From contig NZ_CP170197.1 in the NCBI RefSeq assembly GCF_047300855.1, positions 1,178,001 to 1,242,000 on the forward strand: a stretch of DNA of 64,000 nt, in the 5' to 3' direction. The stretch comes from Sulfuriferula sp047300855 (GTDB lineage: Bacteria > Pseudomonadota > Gammaproteobacteria > Burkholderiales > Sulfuriferulaceae). Shown here piece after piece: positions 27,013 through 35,731 of this stretch (positions are counted from its first letter, which is position 1; each line of letters begins with the position of its first letter). The notes under the pieces were generated by a model. The model saw only the letters and a program-made list of their open reading frames with translations, did not search any database and was not told the origin of the DNA. Position numbers and translations under genes: made by a program.

Positions 27013-27594
27013 TTATTTCACCAGACCGGCAAAGCCCATGAACGCGAGGCTCATCAGCCCGGCGGTAATCATCGCAATGCTGGTGCCGCGGAACACAGCG
27101 GGGACGTCAGCGCCTTCCAGCCGCTCACGCAACCCGGCGAACAGCACCAGCACCATGGAGAACCCGACCGCGCCGCCAAAGCCGAAAAACAGCGACTGGA
27201 TGAAATTGTGCTGCGCCTGAACGTTGAGCAGCGGGATCCCCAGTACCGCGCAGTTGGTGGTGATCAGCGGCAGATAAATGCCCAGCACGCGAAACAGTAC
27301 CGGGCTGGTCTTGCGCACGAACATCTCGGTGAAGCCGACAATGCCCGCAATCACCACGATGAACGACAATGTGCGCAGATAGGTCAGATCGGTGCCCAGC
27401 AGGTACTGGTTGATCAGGTAGCTGGAGCCGGATGCCAGGGTGAGCACGAAGGTGGTGGCGGCACCCATGCCGATGGCGGTTTCCAGGCTCTTGGAGACGC
27501 CCATGAACGGGCACAGGCCAAGAATTTTCGCCATGATGATGTTGTTGACGAAAACCGTGCCGATCAAAATCAGGATGTAGCTCTGGATGTCCAT
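27013..27594 (-). CDS. rsxA: Electron transport complex subunit RsxA/RnfA
   Basis: The 193-residue membrane protein with about six helices begins MDIQSYILILIGTVFVNNII and includes AKILGLCPFMGVSKSLETA, the RnfA signature with its membrane Cys. It pairs with RsxE in the membrane core. It is the first gene of the rsxABCDGE cluster. The promoter should lie in the 152 bases between it and ald, but I see no clear consensus there. Confidence 0.95.
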   Translation of the reverse strand: MDIQSYILILIGTVFVNNIIMAKILGLCPFMGVSKSLETAIGMGAATTFVLTLASGSSYLINQYLLGTDLTYLRTLSFIVVIAGIVGFTEMFVRKTSPVLFRVLGIYLPLITTNCAVLGIPLLNVQAQHNFIQSLFFGFGGAVGFSMVLVLFAGLRERLEGADVPAVFRGTSIAMITAGLMSLAFMGFAGLVK

Positions 27595-27746
27595 GATTCA
27601 TTCAAATGCAATAAGTCAGCCATTATCCTTCCCATGGCTGCTGTATTCAAGGGTGCGCAAGTTTTAAGCAAGGGGAGGCAAACCGCATCCGGCCGGATCG
27701 GCGCCAGGCAGCATACCTATTTTTCCTGACTGAAGCCTGACAGCGC

Positions 27747-28847
27747 TTACAGGGTGTGAGCCGCCACGTAAGGGTGACCGGTATCTTCCGCCACGGCCGG
27801 ATGCGTGACCGCGCCCAGGTAGACATTCAAGCCGTCGAGAAATCCTTGGTCTGCAAGCAATGCCGCCATGCCCTGATTCGCCAGACGCAGCGCATAGGGC
27901 AGCACCACGCTGGCCAGCGCCTGGGTAGCGGTGCGCGCGCAGGCGGCCGGCATGTTGGTGACGCAGTAATGCACTACCCCTTCTTCCACGTAAGTGGGAT
28001 GGGAATGGCTGGTGGGGCGCGAGGTTTCCGCGCAGCCACCTTGGTCGATGGCGACGTCCACCAGCACCGAGCCCGGGCGCATGCCAGCCAGCATTTTCCG
28101 GGTAATCAACTTGGGGGCTTTTCGGCCGGGCAACAACACGGCGCCGATGACCAGGTCTGCCCCGGTCACCAGTTCAGACAGCGCGGCAGTGTCGGAATAA
28201 CGCGTCTTGAGCCGCCCCTGGTAGAGGTCGTCGAAATGGCGCAGTTTGTCCATGCTGCGGTCCAGCACGGTGACCTCCGCCCCCATGCCGGCAGCGACCC
28301 GTGCGGCGTTGGCCCCTACCATGCCGGCACCGACGATAGTGACCTTGCCGGGCGCTACTCCGGCCACGCCGGGCAGCAAGGTGCCGTTGCCGCCGCTTGC
28401 CATGGTCAATGCCTGCGCGCCCGCCTGTACCGCAATGCGCCCCGCCACCGCGGACATCGGGGCAAGCAGCGGCGTGCCGCTGGCGTCGGTAACGGTTTCG
28501 AAGCCGATGCCGATGATTTTCCTGTCCAGCAGTTGTGCGGTCAGTTCGGGCGCGGCGGCCAGGTGCAGATAGCTGAATAGCATCTGCCCTGTGCGGAGCA
28601 GGGAGATTTCCGCGCTTTGCGGCTCTTTGACCTTGACGATGAGCTCCGCCTCGTACACGGCTGCCGCGTTGTCCACGATCTGTGCGCCGGCGGCGCGGTA
28701 GGCGTCATCGGAAAAGCCGATGCGCGCAGCGGCGCCGGTTTGCACGCGGACCTGGTGTCCTGCAGCCAGCAGCGCGGCGACGCTGTCCGGGGTAAGGGCG
28801 ACGCGATACTCGTGATCCTTGGTTTCCTTGGGAATGCCGATCAGCAT
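27747..28847 (-). CDS. ald: Alanine dehydrogenase
   Basis: The 366-residue enzyme reversibly deaminates L-alanine to pyruvate and ammonia with NAD+. It starts MLIGIPKETKDHEYRVALTP, the family N-terminus, and carries the substrate Lys in IVKVKEPQ, the NAD-binding fold VTIVGAGMVGANAARVAAGMG and DVAIDQGGCAETSRPTSHS. The ATG at 28847 is preferred over in-frame sequence reaching 28952, because the N-terminus is strongly conserved and a GAGGA lies upstream. It follows pbpC by 16 bases on the same strand. Confidence 0.95.
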   Translation of the reverse strand: MLIGIPKETKDHEYRVALTPDSVAALLAAGHQVRVQTGAAARIGFSDDAYRAAGAQIVDNAAAVYEAELIVKVKEPQSAEISLLRTGQMLFSYLHLAAAPELTAQLLDRKIIGIGFETVTDASGTPLLAPMSAVAGRIAVQAGAQALTMASGGNGTLLPGVAGVAPGKVTIVGAGMVGANAARVAAGMGAEVTVLDRSMDKLRHFDDLYQGRLKTRYSDTAALSELVTGADLVIGAVLLPGRKAPKLITRKMLAGMRPGSVLVDVAIDQGGCAETSRPTSHSHPTYVEEGVVHYCVTNMPAACARTATQALASVVLPYALRLANQGMAALLADQGFLDGLNVYLGAVTHPAVAEDTGHPYVAAHTL

Positions 28848-28863
28848 GGGGGTGTCCTCGCAG

Positions 28864-31020
28864 CTAGGGTAGGGTGAACAGAGGTTCTTGACGGGCAGCC
28901 GGTACCTGTACCGTAAAGGACAGTGTATCCAGCGTGGTGCCTTGATCATCAATAAGGCTGATCTGGTGTATTCCGGGCTCGGGCGTATAAAGCAGGCTGC
29001 CGTCTGTCTGGAGCCATTCCACCGGCACAGCTTCGCCGTCCACCAGCCAGTTCCAGCGCTGATGCATGGGGCGGCTATAAAAGCGTACTTTCTGCCATGC
29101 GGCAGGTATATCCGTATTCAGGGTCAGCGTGGCGGGGCCGATAATCTGCGCCAGGCTTCTATCCCCGGCCAGCGTCACCACGCTTTGCTCGGTGCCGGCC
29201 AGGAACAATTCACGACGTGGCGGTTCCAGCGGCGGTTCGAAGCGCACTGTTTGAACGACGATGCCGCCCGGCAGCTTTGGCGTTCGGCTGGGCTGGACGG
29301 CATTCAGTTTGTTGATTAACGCCTGCCATACCCGTGCGGCGCCGTTCACGTCGGAGACATTGCGCATGGATCTGCCCGAGACATTGCCCACCCATACGCC
29401 GACAGTGTATTGATCCGAAAATCCTACGCTCCAGTTGTTGCGCCTATCCTGGCTGAGGCCGGTTTTCACGGCAGCAAAGCCGGACGTCGTCACGGCGCCG
29501 TCCAGGCCGGTCTTCATCCAGCGCGCATTGCTGTCTGCGAGGATGTCAGTGACGATGGCTGCAACGGGCGCCGGCATGATCTGGGTCGCACCCGCTACTC
29601 CGCCAACGCGAAAGCCCAGCGGCTTGAGTACACCGCCATTGGCCAGCATCCGATAAGCATTGGTCAGAGCGGTCAGTGTGACGGCCGTTGCGCCGGGGGC
29701 GTAACTGTTGCGTTGTGGCGGGTTAAGGCCCGGAGAAAATAGCCCAAGCCCCCGCAGGCGATCATAAAAAGCCGGCGGGGTGACCAAGGCCAGCGTACGT
29801 ACCGCCGGAGCGGGCAACGACGAAGCCAGCGCAGTACGCAAGGTGACCAAGTTGTCGCTTGCCGTGCTGTCGTTCTGCAATAGCGCCTGATCCGGCGATG
29901 GTTCCAGCGCCAGCGGCGAATTATCCAGGAATGACGCCGCAGTCAGCAGGCGTTGCTCGATGGCGAGGCCGTATAAGAATGGCTGGAGCGTGGCGCCGGC
30001 CGGTCGCGGCATGGCCGCATAATCCGGGATTTGCGCGCCGGGCGCGTCGACGCCTGAATCCGCATAGGCAAGAACTTCGCCGGTCTGGTTGTTGAGGACA
30101 ATCACAGCCCCCGCGTCGACACGGTTGCCTCGAAGTGCTGCCAGCGTGCTTTGCAGGGATTGAATTGCAAAGCGCTGCAGACCTGCATCCAGGCTGACCT
30201 GTATCCGTTCGCCGGGAGTATGCAGAAACATGCGCGCGACGTTGGGGGCCAGCTGCTCGCCAAAATCGATATGGGGTGGCATCGCCAGGCTTTTGTATGC
30301 CAGTGCGGTGACCGTTGCACACGACGGACGCGGTATGCTGAGCTGCCGTGCCACGCCGCAGGCGCGTTCCGCCACGATCCCGGCTTTAACGTTCGGCCCG
30401 CGCAACAGGGCCGCGAGTATGCTGGACTCTGCCTTGTTCAGTTTGGAGGGTTCCTGGCCGAACAGGCCCTGGGCAGCGGCATTGATGCCCGACAGATTGC
30501 CGCGAAACGTCACTGTGTTGAGATAGGCATCGAGTATCTGCGCCTTGCTCCAGGTTTTTTCCATACTGCGCGCGGCCTTGATTTGATCCCATTTCTGCGT
30601 GTACGTACGCCCGCCGGCGTGGCGATACAGTGCCGGATCAAGCATGCCCACCAGTTGCATGGTGAGTGTGGAAGCGCCGCGATGGGTGTCGTACACCAGG
30701 TTTTCCCAGGCAGCGCCGATGAAGGCGCGCCAGTCCACGCCTGAATGCTGATAAAAACGCTTGTCCTCCGACACGATCAGTGCATGCCGCATCGCCGGAG
30801 ACAGCTCGCGCAACGGCATCCATGGCAGGCGGCGTACTTTGGGGTCGATGTTCAGCGTATCGAGCGGCGCGCCATTGCGATCGACCAGCCATGCTTCGGA
30901 TGGGCGATGCGCGGCTTCGACTTCCCGGAAGGTGGGGAGGGTATCGGAAAACGCACTGCCCACGCCGCTCCAGGCAAGTAATAGCCAGAGAAAAAGATGT
31001 GCAAACGCTTTGCCGCTCAT
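28864..31020 (-). CDS. pbpC: Penicillin-binding protein 1C with degenerate transpeptidase domain
   Basis: The protein of about 718 residues has an N-terminal membrane segment, a GT51 glycosyltransferase domain (SEDKRFYQHSGVDWRAF, RGASTLTMQLVGML), a transpeptidase-like domain and the C-terminal BiPBP_C beta domain (from about residue 620). The glycosyltransferase looks intact. The transpeptidase SxxK motif, usually STLKPF in PbpC, reads ATLQPF (Ala343, Gln346), and the usual SLN motif reads SLP, while KTG is kept (AAVKTGLS). Acyl-enzyme formation therefore seems impossible. PbpC normally accompanies an alpha-2-macroglobulin gene, and none is adjacent. Start codons at 31044 (GTG) and 31026 are also possible. 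Confidence 0.88.
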   Translation of the reverse strand: MSGKAFAHLFLWLLLAWSGVGSAFSDTLPTFREVEAAHRPSEAWLVDRNGAPLDTLNIDPKVRRLPWMPLRELSPAMRHALIVSEDKRFYQHSGVDWRAFIGAAWENLVYDTHRGASTLTMQLVGMLDPALYRHAGGRTYTQKWDQIKAARSMEKTWSKAQILDAYLNTVTFRGNLSGINAAAQGLFGQEPSKLNKAESSILAALLRGPNVKAGIVAERACGVARQLSIPRPSCATVTALAYKSLAMPPHIDFGEQLAPNVARMFLHTPGERIQVSLDAGLQRFAIQSLQSTLAALRGNRVDAGAVIVLNNQTGEVLAYADSGVDAPGAQIPDYAAMPRPAGATLQPFLYGLAIEQRLLTAASFLDNSPLALEPSPDQALLQNDSTASDNLVTLRTALASSLPAPAVRTLALVTPPAFYDRLRGLGLFSPGLNPPQRNSYAPGATAVTLTALTNAYRMLANGGVLKPLGFRVGGVAGATQIMPAPVAAIVTDILADSNARWMKTGLDGAVTTSGFAAVKTGLSQDRRNNWSVGFSDQYTVGVWVGNVSGRSMRNVSDVNGAARVWQALINKLNAVQPSRTPKLPGGIVVQTVRFEPPLEPPRRELFLAGTEQSVVTLAGDRSLAQIIGPATLTLNTDIPAAWQKVRFYSRPMHQRWNWLVDGEAVPVEWLQTDGSLLYTPEPGIHQISLIDDQGTTLDTLSFTVQVPAARQEPLFTLP

Positions 31021-31099
31021 GAGCATGTCCCTGCTGCCTGTCACTCCGACCTCGTCATGCGTTTATTGTTCTCGGTTTTTAAGATATCGGACGATATTT

Positions 31100-32122
31100 T
31101 CAGTGCGTCCCGCTGTGCAGCGCCTGCACGCATTCGCTCACCAGAGCCGGACCGCGATAAATGAGACCGCTGTAGAGTTGGACCAGACTCGCGCCGGCAA
31201 GGATTTTTTCGCGCGCATCGTGTGCCGAGAGGATGCCGCCTACGCCGATAATGGGTACTTCTCCGGCAAGGGCAGTAGCCAGCCTGCCAATCACACGCGT
31301 GGCGGCATCGCGCAGCGGTGCCCCGGATAGCCCGCCTGCTTCGTTGCCGTGAGGCAGTTTTTCCACGCCGCTGCGAGCCAGGGTGGTATTGGTGGCGATG
31401 ATGCCGTCGAGCTGGTGCTTGCGCAGCAGCTGGGCGATTTCGGTGATCTGTTCATCGTCCAGATCGGGTGCGATTTTTACCGCCAGTGGCACGTACCGGC
31501 CATGCTGCTGAGCCAGTCGGGTCTGTCCGGCTTTCAGCTTGCCCAATAGATCGGACAAGGCTGCGCCGGATTGCAGGTCGCGCAGATTTTTGGTGTTGGG
31601 CGAGGAAATATTCAGCGCGACATAGCTGGCATGCGGATATACCGCTTGCAAACAGGCCAGATAATCGTCGGCGGCGCGGGTGATCGGCGTGTCGAAATTC
31701 TTGCCGATGTTGATGCCGAGCACACCGCGGAATTTCGCGGCGCGCACGTTGGCGATAAGCGCATCCACGCCGTCATTGTTAAAGCCCATGCGGTTGATGA
31801 TGGCCTCGGCTTGCGGCAGCCGGAACAGGCGCGGTTTCGGATTGCCCGGCTGCGGGCGCGGCGTGACCGTGCCGATTTCGATAAAGCCGAAACCGAGCGC
31901 GGCGAGTGCGTCGATATAGGCGCCGTTCTTGTCCAGCCCGGCGGCCAATCCCACCGTATTCGGGAAGGTGATGCCCATGCAGGAAACAGGCTCGCCACTC
32001 GCAGCCGGCGCAATCAGCCGCGATAAGCCGAGGCGGTATGCAGCTTGCAGCGAAGACAGGGTGAGGTGATGGGCAGTTTCGGCGTCGAACCGGAACAGCA
32101 GGGGGCGGAGGAGGGTATACAT
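31100..32122 (-). CDS. pyrD: Dihydroorotate dehydrogenase (quinone), class 2
   Basis: The 340-residue enzyme catalyses the fourth step of pyrimidine synthesis and passes electrons to the quinone pool at the inner membrane. The N-terminal extension (MYTLLRPLLFRFDAETAHHL) marks the membrane-associated class 2 form. FMN and substrate motifs are present: TVGLAAGLDKNGAYIDAL, NISSPNTKNLRDLQ with the catalytic Ser region, and IIGVGGILSAHDAREKI. It is monocistronic in appearance, lying between pbpC and the mer regulator. Confidence 0.97.
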   Translation of the reverse strand: MYTLLRPLLFRFDAETAHHLTLSSLQAAYRLGLSRLIAPAASGEPVSCMGITFPNTVGLAAGLDKNGAYIDALAALGFGFIEIGTVTPRPQPGNPKPRLFRLPQAEAIINRMGFNNDGVDALIANVRAAKFRGVLGINIGKNFDTPITRAADDYLACLQAVYPHASYVALNISSPNTKNLRDLQSGAALSDLLGKLKAGQTRLAQQHGRYVPLAVKIAPDLDDEQITEIAQLLRKHQLDGIIATNTTLARSGVEKLPHGNEAGGLSGAPLRDAATRVIGRLATALAGEVPIIGVGGILSAHDAREKILAGASLVQLYSGLIYRGPALVSECVQALHSGTH

Positions 32123-32144
32123 GCGGGCATTTTAACCCGGCATC

Positions 32145-32546
32145 TCAATTTTCCAGTAATGAGGCAATCAAAGGGCAGCACACGTTGCCCTTCTGGGTCG
32201 CGCATTCGGTCACCAGCGTTTGCAGGGTCTGTTCAATCCCGCGCAGGCCTTCCAGGCGCTTTTTCACATCGGCCAGTTTCTCGACTGCGATGCTGCGTGC
32301 TTCGGTGCAGTGAGCGCCATCTTCCAGTTTCAGCAGCGCGCCGACTTCCTCCAGGGTGAAGCCCAGATGCTGCGCGCGTTTGATGAATTTGATGCGCGTC
32401 ACGTCAATATCAGTGTAGCGCCGGATGCCGCCAAGCGGCTTGGCGGGCGCGGTTAATAAACCCCTGCGTTGATAGTAGCGGATGGTTTCCAGATTGACGC
32501 CGGCCTGACGCGCCAGCATCCCGATCGTCATGTCCTGATGATGCAT
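32145..32546 (-). CDS. merR: Mercury-responsive transcriptional regulator MerR
   Basis: The 133-residue regulator has an N-terminal helix-turn-helix (TIGMLARQAGVNLETIRYYQRRGLL), a coupling helix and a short C-terminal mercury-binding loop. The three Hg(II) cysteines are present at the expected spacing: one in GAHCTEARS, one in VTECATQ and one in NVCCPLIAS. It should repress and, with mercury, activate the divergent merTPA promoter by unwinding DNA. The ATG at 32546 is chosen because GAGG lies 8 bases upstream. A second ATG at 32531 would remove five residues. Confidence 0.95.
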   Translation of the reverse strand: MHHQDMTIGMLARQAGVNLETIRYYQRRGLLTAPAKPLGGIRRYTDIDVTRIKFIKRAQHLGFTLEEVGALLKLEDGAHCTEARSIAVEKLADVKKRLEGLRGIEQTLQTLVTECATQKGNVCCPLIASLLEN

Positions 32547-32570
32547 GTTCTTTACCTCTTCAAAATGCTG

Positions 32571-32601
32571 TTGACTCCGTACCATGGTACGGAATTTATC
32601 C
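32571..32601 (+). promoter_or_regulatory. mer promoter and MerR operator
   Basis: A -35 TTGACT (32571-32576) and a weak -10 TTATCC (32596-32601) are separated by 19 bases, the overlong spacing typical of MerR-activated promoters. The spacer holds a perfect 16-base palindrome CCGTACCATGGTACGG (32577-32592), close to the classic mer operator. It points towards merT and lies between merR and merT. Confidence 0.9.
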
Positions 32602-32702
32602 TGAATTTTCCAACCGTAGTGCGCACTAAAATCCGCCTGATACGGTGCTTGGGTAGCGGATCGGGATAAATCGTTCCCTCGATCAATAATGAAGGAGAAA
32701 TC

Positions 32703-33062
32703 ATGTCTCAAGGTAAACAGGCGGGCAGCTGGCCCCTGATTGGCGGTGTGGCTGCCGCCATTGCGGCTTCCCTGTGTTGCGTGGGGCCGCTGGTGCTGGT
32801 GATGCTGGGTATTGGCGGTGCATGGATTGCCAATCTTGCGGTGCTGGAACCTTATCGGCCGTTGTTCCTTGGTGTCGGTATTGTCTTCATGGTGCTGGCC
32901 TACCGGAAGATTTATCGCGCTCCCGCCGCGCAGGACTGCACCCCCGGCTCGCTGTGCGCATTGCCGCAAACCAACCGCGTCTACAAAGTGCTGTTCTGGG
33001 TGGTGGCTGTGCTGATGCTGCTGGCTATCGCTTTCCCCTATATCGCCCCATTGTTTTATTAA
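32703..33062 (+). CDS. merT: Mercuric ion transporter MerT
   Basis: The 119-residue inner-membrane protein has three hydrophobic helices. The first carries the vicinal cysteine pair SLCCVGPL that accepts Hg(II) from MerP, and a cytoplasmic loop carries CTPGSLC for hand-over to mercuric reductase. The start has AAGGAG nine bases upstream. It is the first gene of the merT-merP-merA unit under the MerR promoter. Confidence 0.95.
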   Translation: MSQGKQAGSWPLIGGVAAAIAASLCCVGPLVLVMLGIGGAWIANLAVLEPYRPLFLGVGIVFMVLAYRKIYRAPAAQDCTPGSLCALPQTNRVYKVLFWVVAVLMLLAIAFPYIAPLFY

Positions 33063-33077
33063 TAAAGGAGTCTGACC

Positions 33078-33380
33078 ATGAATGTTCGTCATTTCCTCAC
33101 AGCAAGCTTTTTTGCCTTTACCAGTTTGTCTGTTGGCCCGTCCTTCGCTGCCACGAAGACCGTTACTCTGGATGTCCCAAGTATGTACTGCGCGGTATGT
33201 CCGATTACCGTTCGCAAGGCGTTGGAAAAAGTCCCTGGCGTCAGCAAGGCTACTGCGTCATTGGAGAAGAAAGAGGCAGTCGTCACCTATGACGACACCA
33301 AAACACAAGTCAAAAATCTTCTGGACGCGACGTTTGAGGCTGGCTATCCCTCCACCGTCAAAGGCGCAAAAGCAAAATGA
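33078..33380 (+). CDS. merP: Periplasmic mercury-binding protein MerP
   Basis: The 100-residue protein has a signal peptide (residues 1-24, ending PSFAATK) and one heavy-metal-associated domain with the metal motif MYCAVCPIT. It binds Hg(II) in the periplasm and delivers it to MerT. It starts 15 bases after merT and its stop overlaps the merA start (ATGA), so expression of the two is coupled. Confidence 0.95.
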   Translation: MNVRHFLTASFFAFTSLSVGPSFAATKTVTLDVPSMYCAVCPITVRKALEKVPGVSKATASLEKKEAVVTYDDTKTQVKNLLDATFEAGYPSTVKGAKAK

Positions 33381-35014
33381 CCACGCATGCGCTGCGGGTT
33401 ACCGGCATGACCTGTGAGCACTGTGCCCGGTCAATAGAAAAACAGCTGGCGGCTGTTCCCGGAGTAAAGCATGCCGAAGTTTCCTACGCGGCAGGCAGCG
33501 CTTCGGTTGAGACCACAGCCGAGGTTGCCGCGGCGGCGTTGATCAATGCGATCAGGGCAGGCGGGTACGGTGCCGAATCAGCGGGTGGTCCAGGTGCGAC
33601 AGCCTCTGCGGCTAATACCACCGGCCTCCGTGTTGCCATTATCGGCACGGGGTCGGGCGCCTTTGCTGCCGCCATTCGTGCAGTGGAAGAAGGCGCCGTG
33701 GTGACGGTCATCGAAGCGGGTGAAATTGGCGGTACCTGCGTCAATGTCGGCTGCGTGCCGTCCAAAATCATGATCCGCGCCGCGCACATCGCCCATCTGC
33801 AAGCTGACAACCCGTTCGATGGTCTGAAAAAGCAGCCGCCAATCGTCGATCGCAAAGCGCTGGTAACACAGCAACAGGCACGCGTGAAGAAGTTGCGTCA
33901 CGCCAAGTACGAAAGCATTCTGGAATCCAACCCCGGCATTACGCTGGAACAAGGCTTCGCGAGTTTCAAGGACGCCCATACCCTGGTGGTGAAAAAGGCG
34001 GACGGCAGCGAGAAAGAACTGGCCGTGGATCGCATCCTGATCGCCACCGGTCGCTCGCCCGCCATTCCGGATACGCCGGGTCTGGGCGATACGCCCTACT
34101 GGACCTCGACGGCGGCGCTGGTTGCGGAGGAGTTGCCGCAGCACCTGATCGTTTATGGTGGTTCGGTTGTTGCGCTGGAGCTGGCGCAAGCCTTTCTGCG
34201 TCTGGGTTCCAGGGTCACGCTGATCGCGCGCAGCCAGTTATTGTCGAAGGAAGACCCCGCGCTCGGTACAGAGTTGAAAACCATACTGGAAGGCGAAGGC
34301 ATGCGCATTTTGACCGATACCGAGGTAAAGAATGTGCGATATGACGGCAAACTTTTCCAGGTGAATATCGGCTCCGAAACGCTTAACGGCGACCGCTTGC
34401 TGGTCGCTACCGGGCGCAAACCCAATACCGATGGTCTGAACCTGGATGGCGCCGGGGTGAAAACCGACGCCAGCGGTGCGGTCATCATCGACGACCACAT
34501 GCGCACCTCGGTGCCGCATATCTATGCGGCGGGCGATTGCACCAATCAGCCGCAGTTCGTTTATGTAGCGGCTGCTGCCGGTACGCGCGCCGCAATCAAC
34601 ATGACCGGCGGCGATGCCGCGCTGGATTTGTCCGCGACGCCCGCTGTCGTGTTTACCGACCCGCAGGTGGCAACCGTGGGATTGAGCGAAGCGCAGGCTG
34701 CCGCACTCGGCATCGAAACCAATAGCCGCACCCTCAGCCTGGATAACGTGCCGCGTGCCCTGGCGAACTTCGATACGCGTGGATTCATCAAGCTGGTTGC
34801 GGAACAAGGCTCGGGACGCTTGCTGGGCGCGCAGGTGCTGGCGGCGGAAGGTGGGGAAATCATCCAGACGGCGGTGCTTGCCATCCGCAACCGGATGACG
34901 GTGGAGGAACTGGCGGGGCAATTATTCCCTTATCTCACCATGGTTGAAGGCCTGAAACTTTGCGCGCAGACTTTCCACAAGGATGTGAAACAGTTGTCGT
35001 GTTGTGCGGGATAG
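33377..35014 (+). CDS. merA: Mercuric reductase MerA
   Basis: The 545-residue flavoenzyme reduces Hg(II) to volatile Hg(0) with NADPH. An N-terminal HMA domain carries GMTCEHCARS (residues 11-20). The FAD fold VAIIGTGSGAFAAAIRA follows, with the redox-active pair in GGTCVNVGCVPSK. The C-terminus ends in the mercury-binding cysteine pair (QLSCCAG). All catalytic elements are present and only a single HMA domain is fused. The next gene begins around the stop. Confidence 0.97.
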   Translation: MTTHALRVTGMTCEHCARSIEKQLAAVPGVKHAEVSYAAGSASVETTAEVAAAALINAIRAGGYGAESAGGPGATASAANTTGLRVAIIGTGSGAFAAAIRAVEEGAVVTVIEAGEIGGTCVNVGCVPSKIMIRAAHIAHLQADNPFDGLKKQPPIVDRKALVTQQQARVKKLRHAKYESILESNPGITLEQGFASFKDAHTLVVKKADGSEKELAVDRILIATGRSPAIPDTPGLGDTPYWTSTAALVAEELPQHLIVYGGSVVALELAQAFLRLGSRVTLIARSQLLSKEDPALGTELKTILEGEGMRILTDTEVKNVRYDGKLFQVNIGSETLNGDRLLVATGRKPNTDGLNLDGAGVKTDASGAVIIDDHMRTSVPHIYAAGDCTNQPQFVYVAAAAGTRAAINMTGGDAALDLSATPAVVFTDPQVATVGLSEAQAAALGIETNSRTLSLDNVPRALANFDTRGFIKLVAEQGSGRLLGAQVLAAEGGEIIQTAVLAIRNRMTVEELAGQLFPYLTMVEGLKLCAQTFHKDVKQLSCCAG

Positions 35015-35640
35015 CCAAACAGGCAAATTATTTGTTATCCAATACCAGAATCACGCAAGAATTAGAACGCCTGCGCCGCGAATTTCCGCTGCAAGCCAGA
35101 GTCGAGGCTGCAGAGATTGCTGCACGCGCTGCCTACAGGATGGTGTTGCAGGCATGGCTGGAAAACGGTGCCGCTCCGCAACCTCATATCATCCCGCTGC
35201 ACTGCCTGAACCAGCTGGTGGAACTGGATGCGCTGGTGGTGACAGAATCGGGCCTGGGTTGTTACCCTTTCAGTGCAGTTGAAACCGGAATAAGCGTTGA
35301 ATATGGTTCGCATCGAGTCAACGCGATGTGTGCGATCGATGCGCTGGCCATCCCGTTTCTTGCAAATACCGCCGCCGCCATCATCGCAACATGCAGCATT
35401 TGTGATCTCTCCGTGACGGTTCATGCCGATGCCTCCGGGCAGATCACCCGGAACGTGCCAGCCGGCGTGCAAGTCGCCTACCGAAAATTGTCCCAGCAGC
35501 ATGTCGCCTGCTGTAACGGCCTGTGCCCCGGTATTGTGTTTGTGTGTGCAGAGTGCGCGGCTGCCACAGGCGAACGCGGCATGAACGTTGCCGAAGCAGC
35601 GGCAGTCGGACGACAGTTTTTCGGCTTTCAGCGCAAGTGA
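34999..35640 (+). CDS. Divergent MerB-like organomercurial lyase
   Basis: The product of about 213 residues aligns by eye with the C-terminal half of alkylmercury lyase. MCAIDALAIPFL matches the MerB segment with catalytic Cys96 and Asp99, IATCSICDLSVTV matches the Cys117 region, and HVACCNGLCPG with VFVCAEC covers the Cys159/160 region. Extra cysteines in that last part are unusual. The N-terminal half (ELERLRREFPLQARVEAAEI) does not resemble the MerB winged helix strongly. The start is uncertain: GTG at 34999 overlaps merA, and TTG at 35032 is the alternative. Carbon-mercury cleavage is likely but not certain. Confidence 0.7.
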   Translation: MLCGIAKQANYLLSNTRITQELERLRREFPLQARVEAAEIAARAAYRMVLQAWLENGAAPQPHIIPLHCLNQLVELDALVVTESGLGCYPFSAVETGISVEYGSHRVNAMCAIDALAIPFLANTAAAIIATCSICDLSVTVHADASGQITRNVPAGVQVAYRKLSQQHVACCNGLCPGIVFVCAECAAATGERGMNVAEAAAVGRQFFGFQRK

Positions 35641-35731
35641 GTCTGAAGCATATTTTTGCGCGATAAAATATGCGCCACCCAGGGCCTTACTGTCCAGACA
35701 CATCGGATAGGCCAGACAGGGATATATCCGG

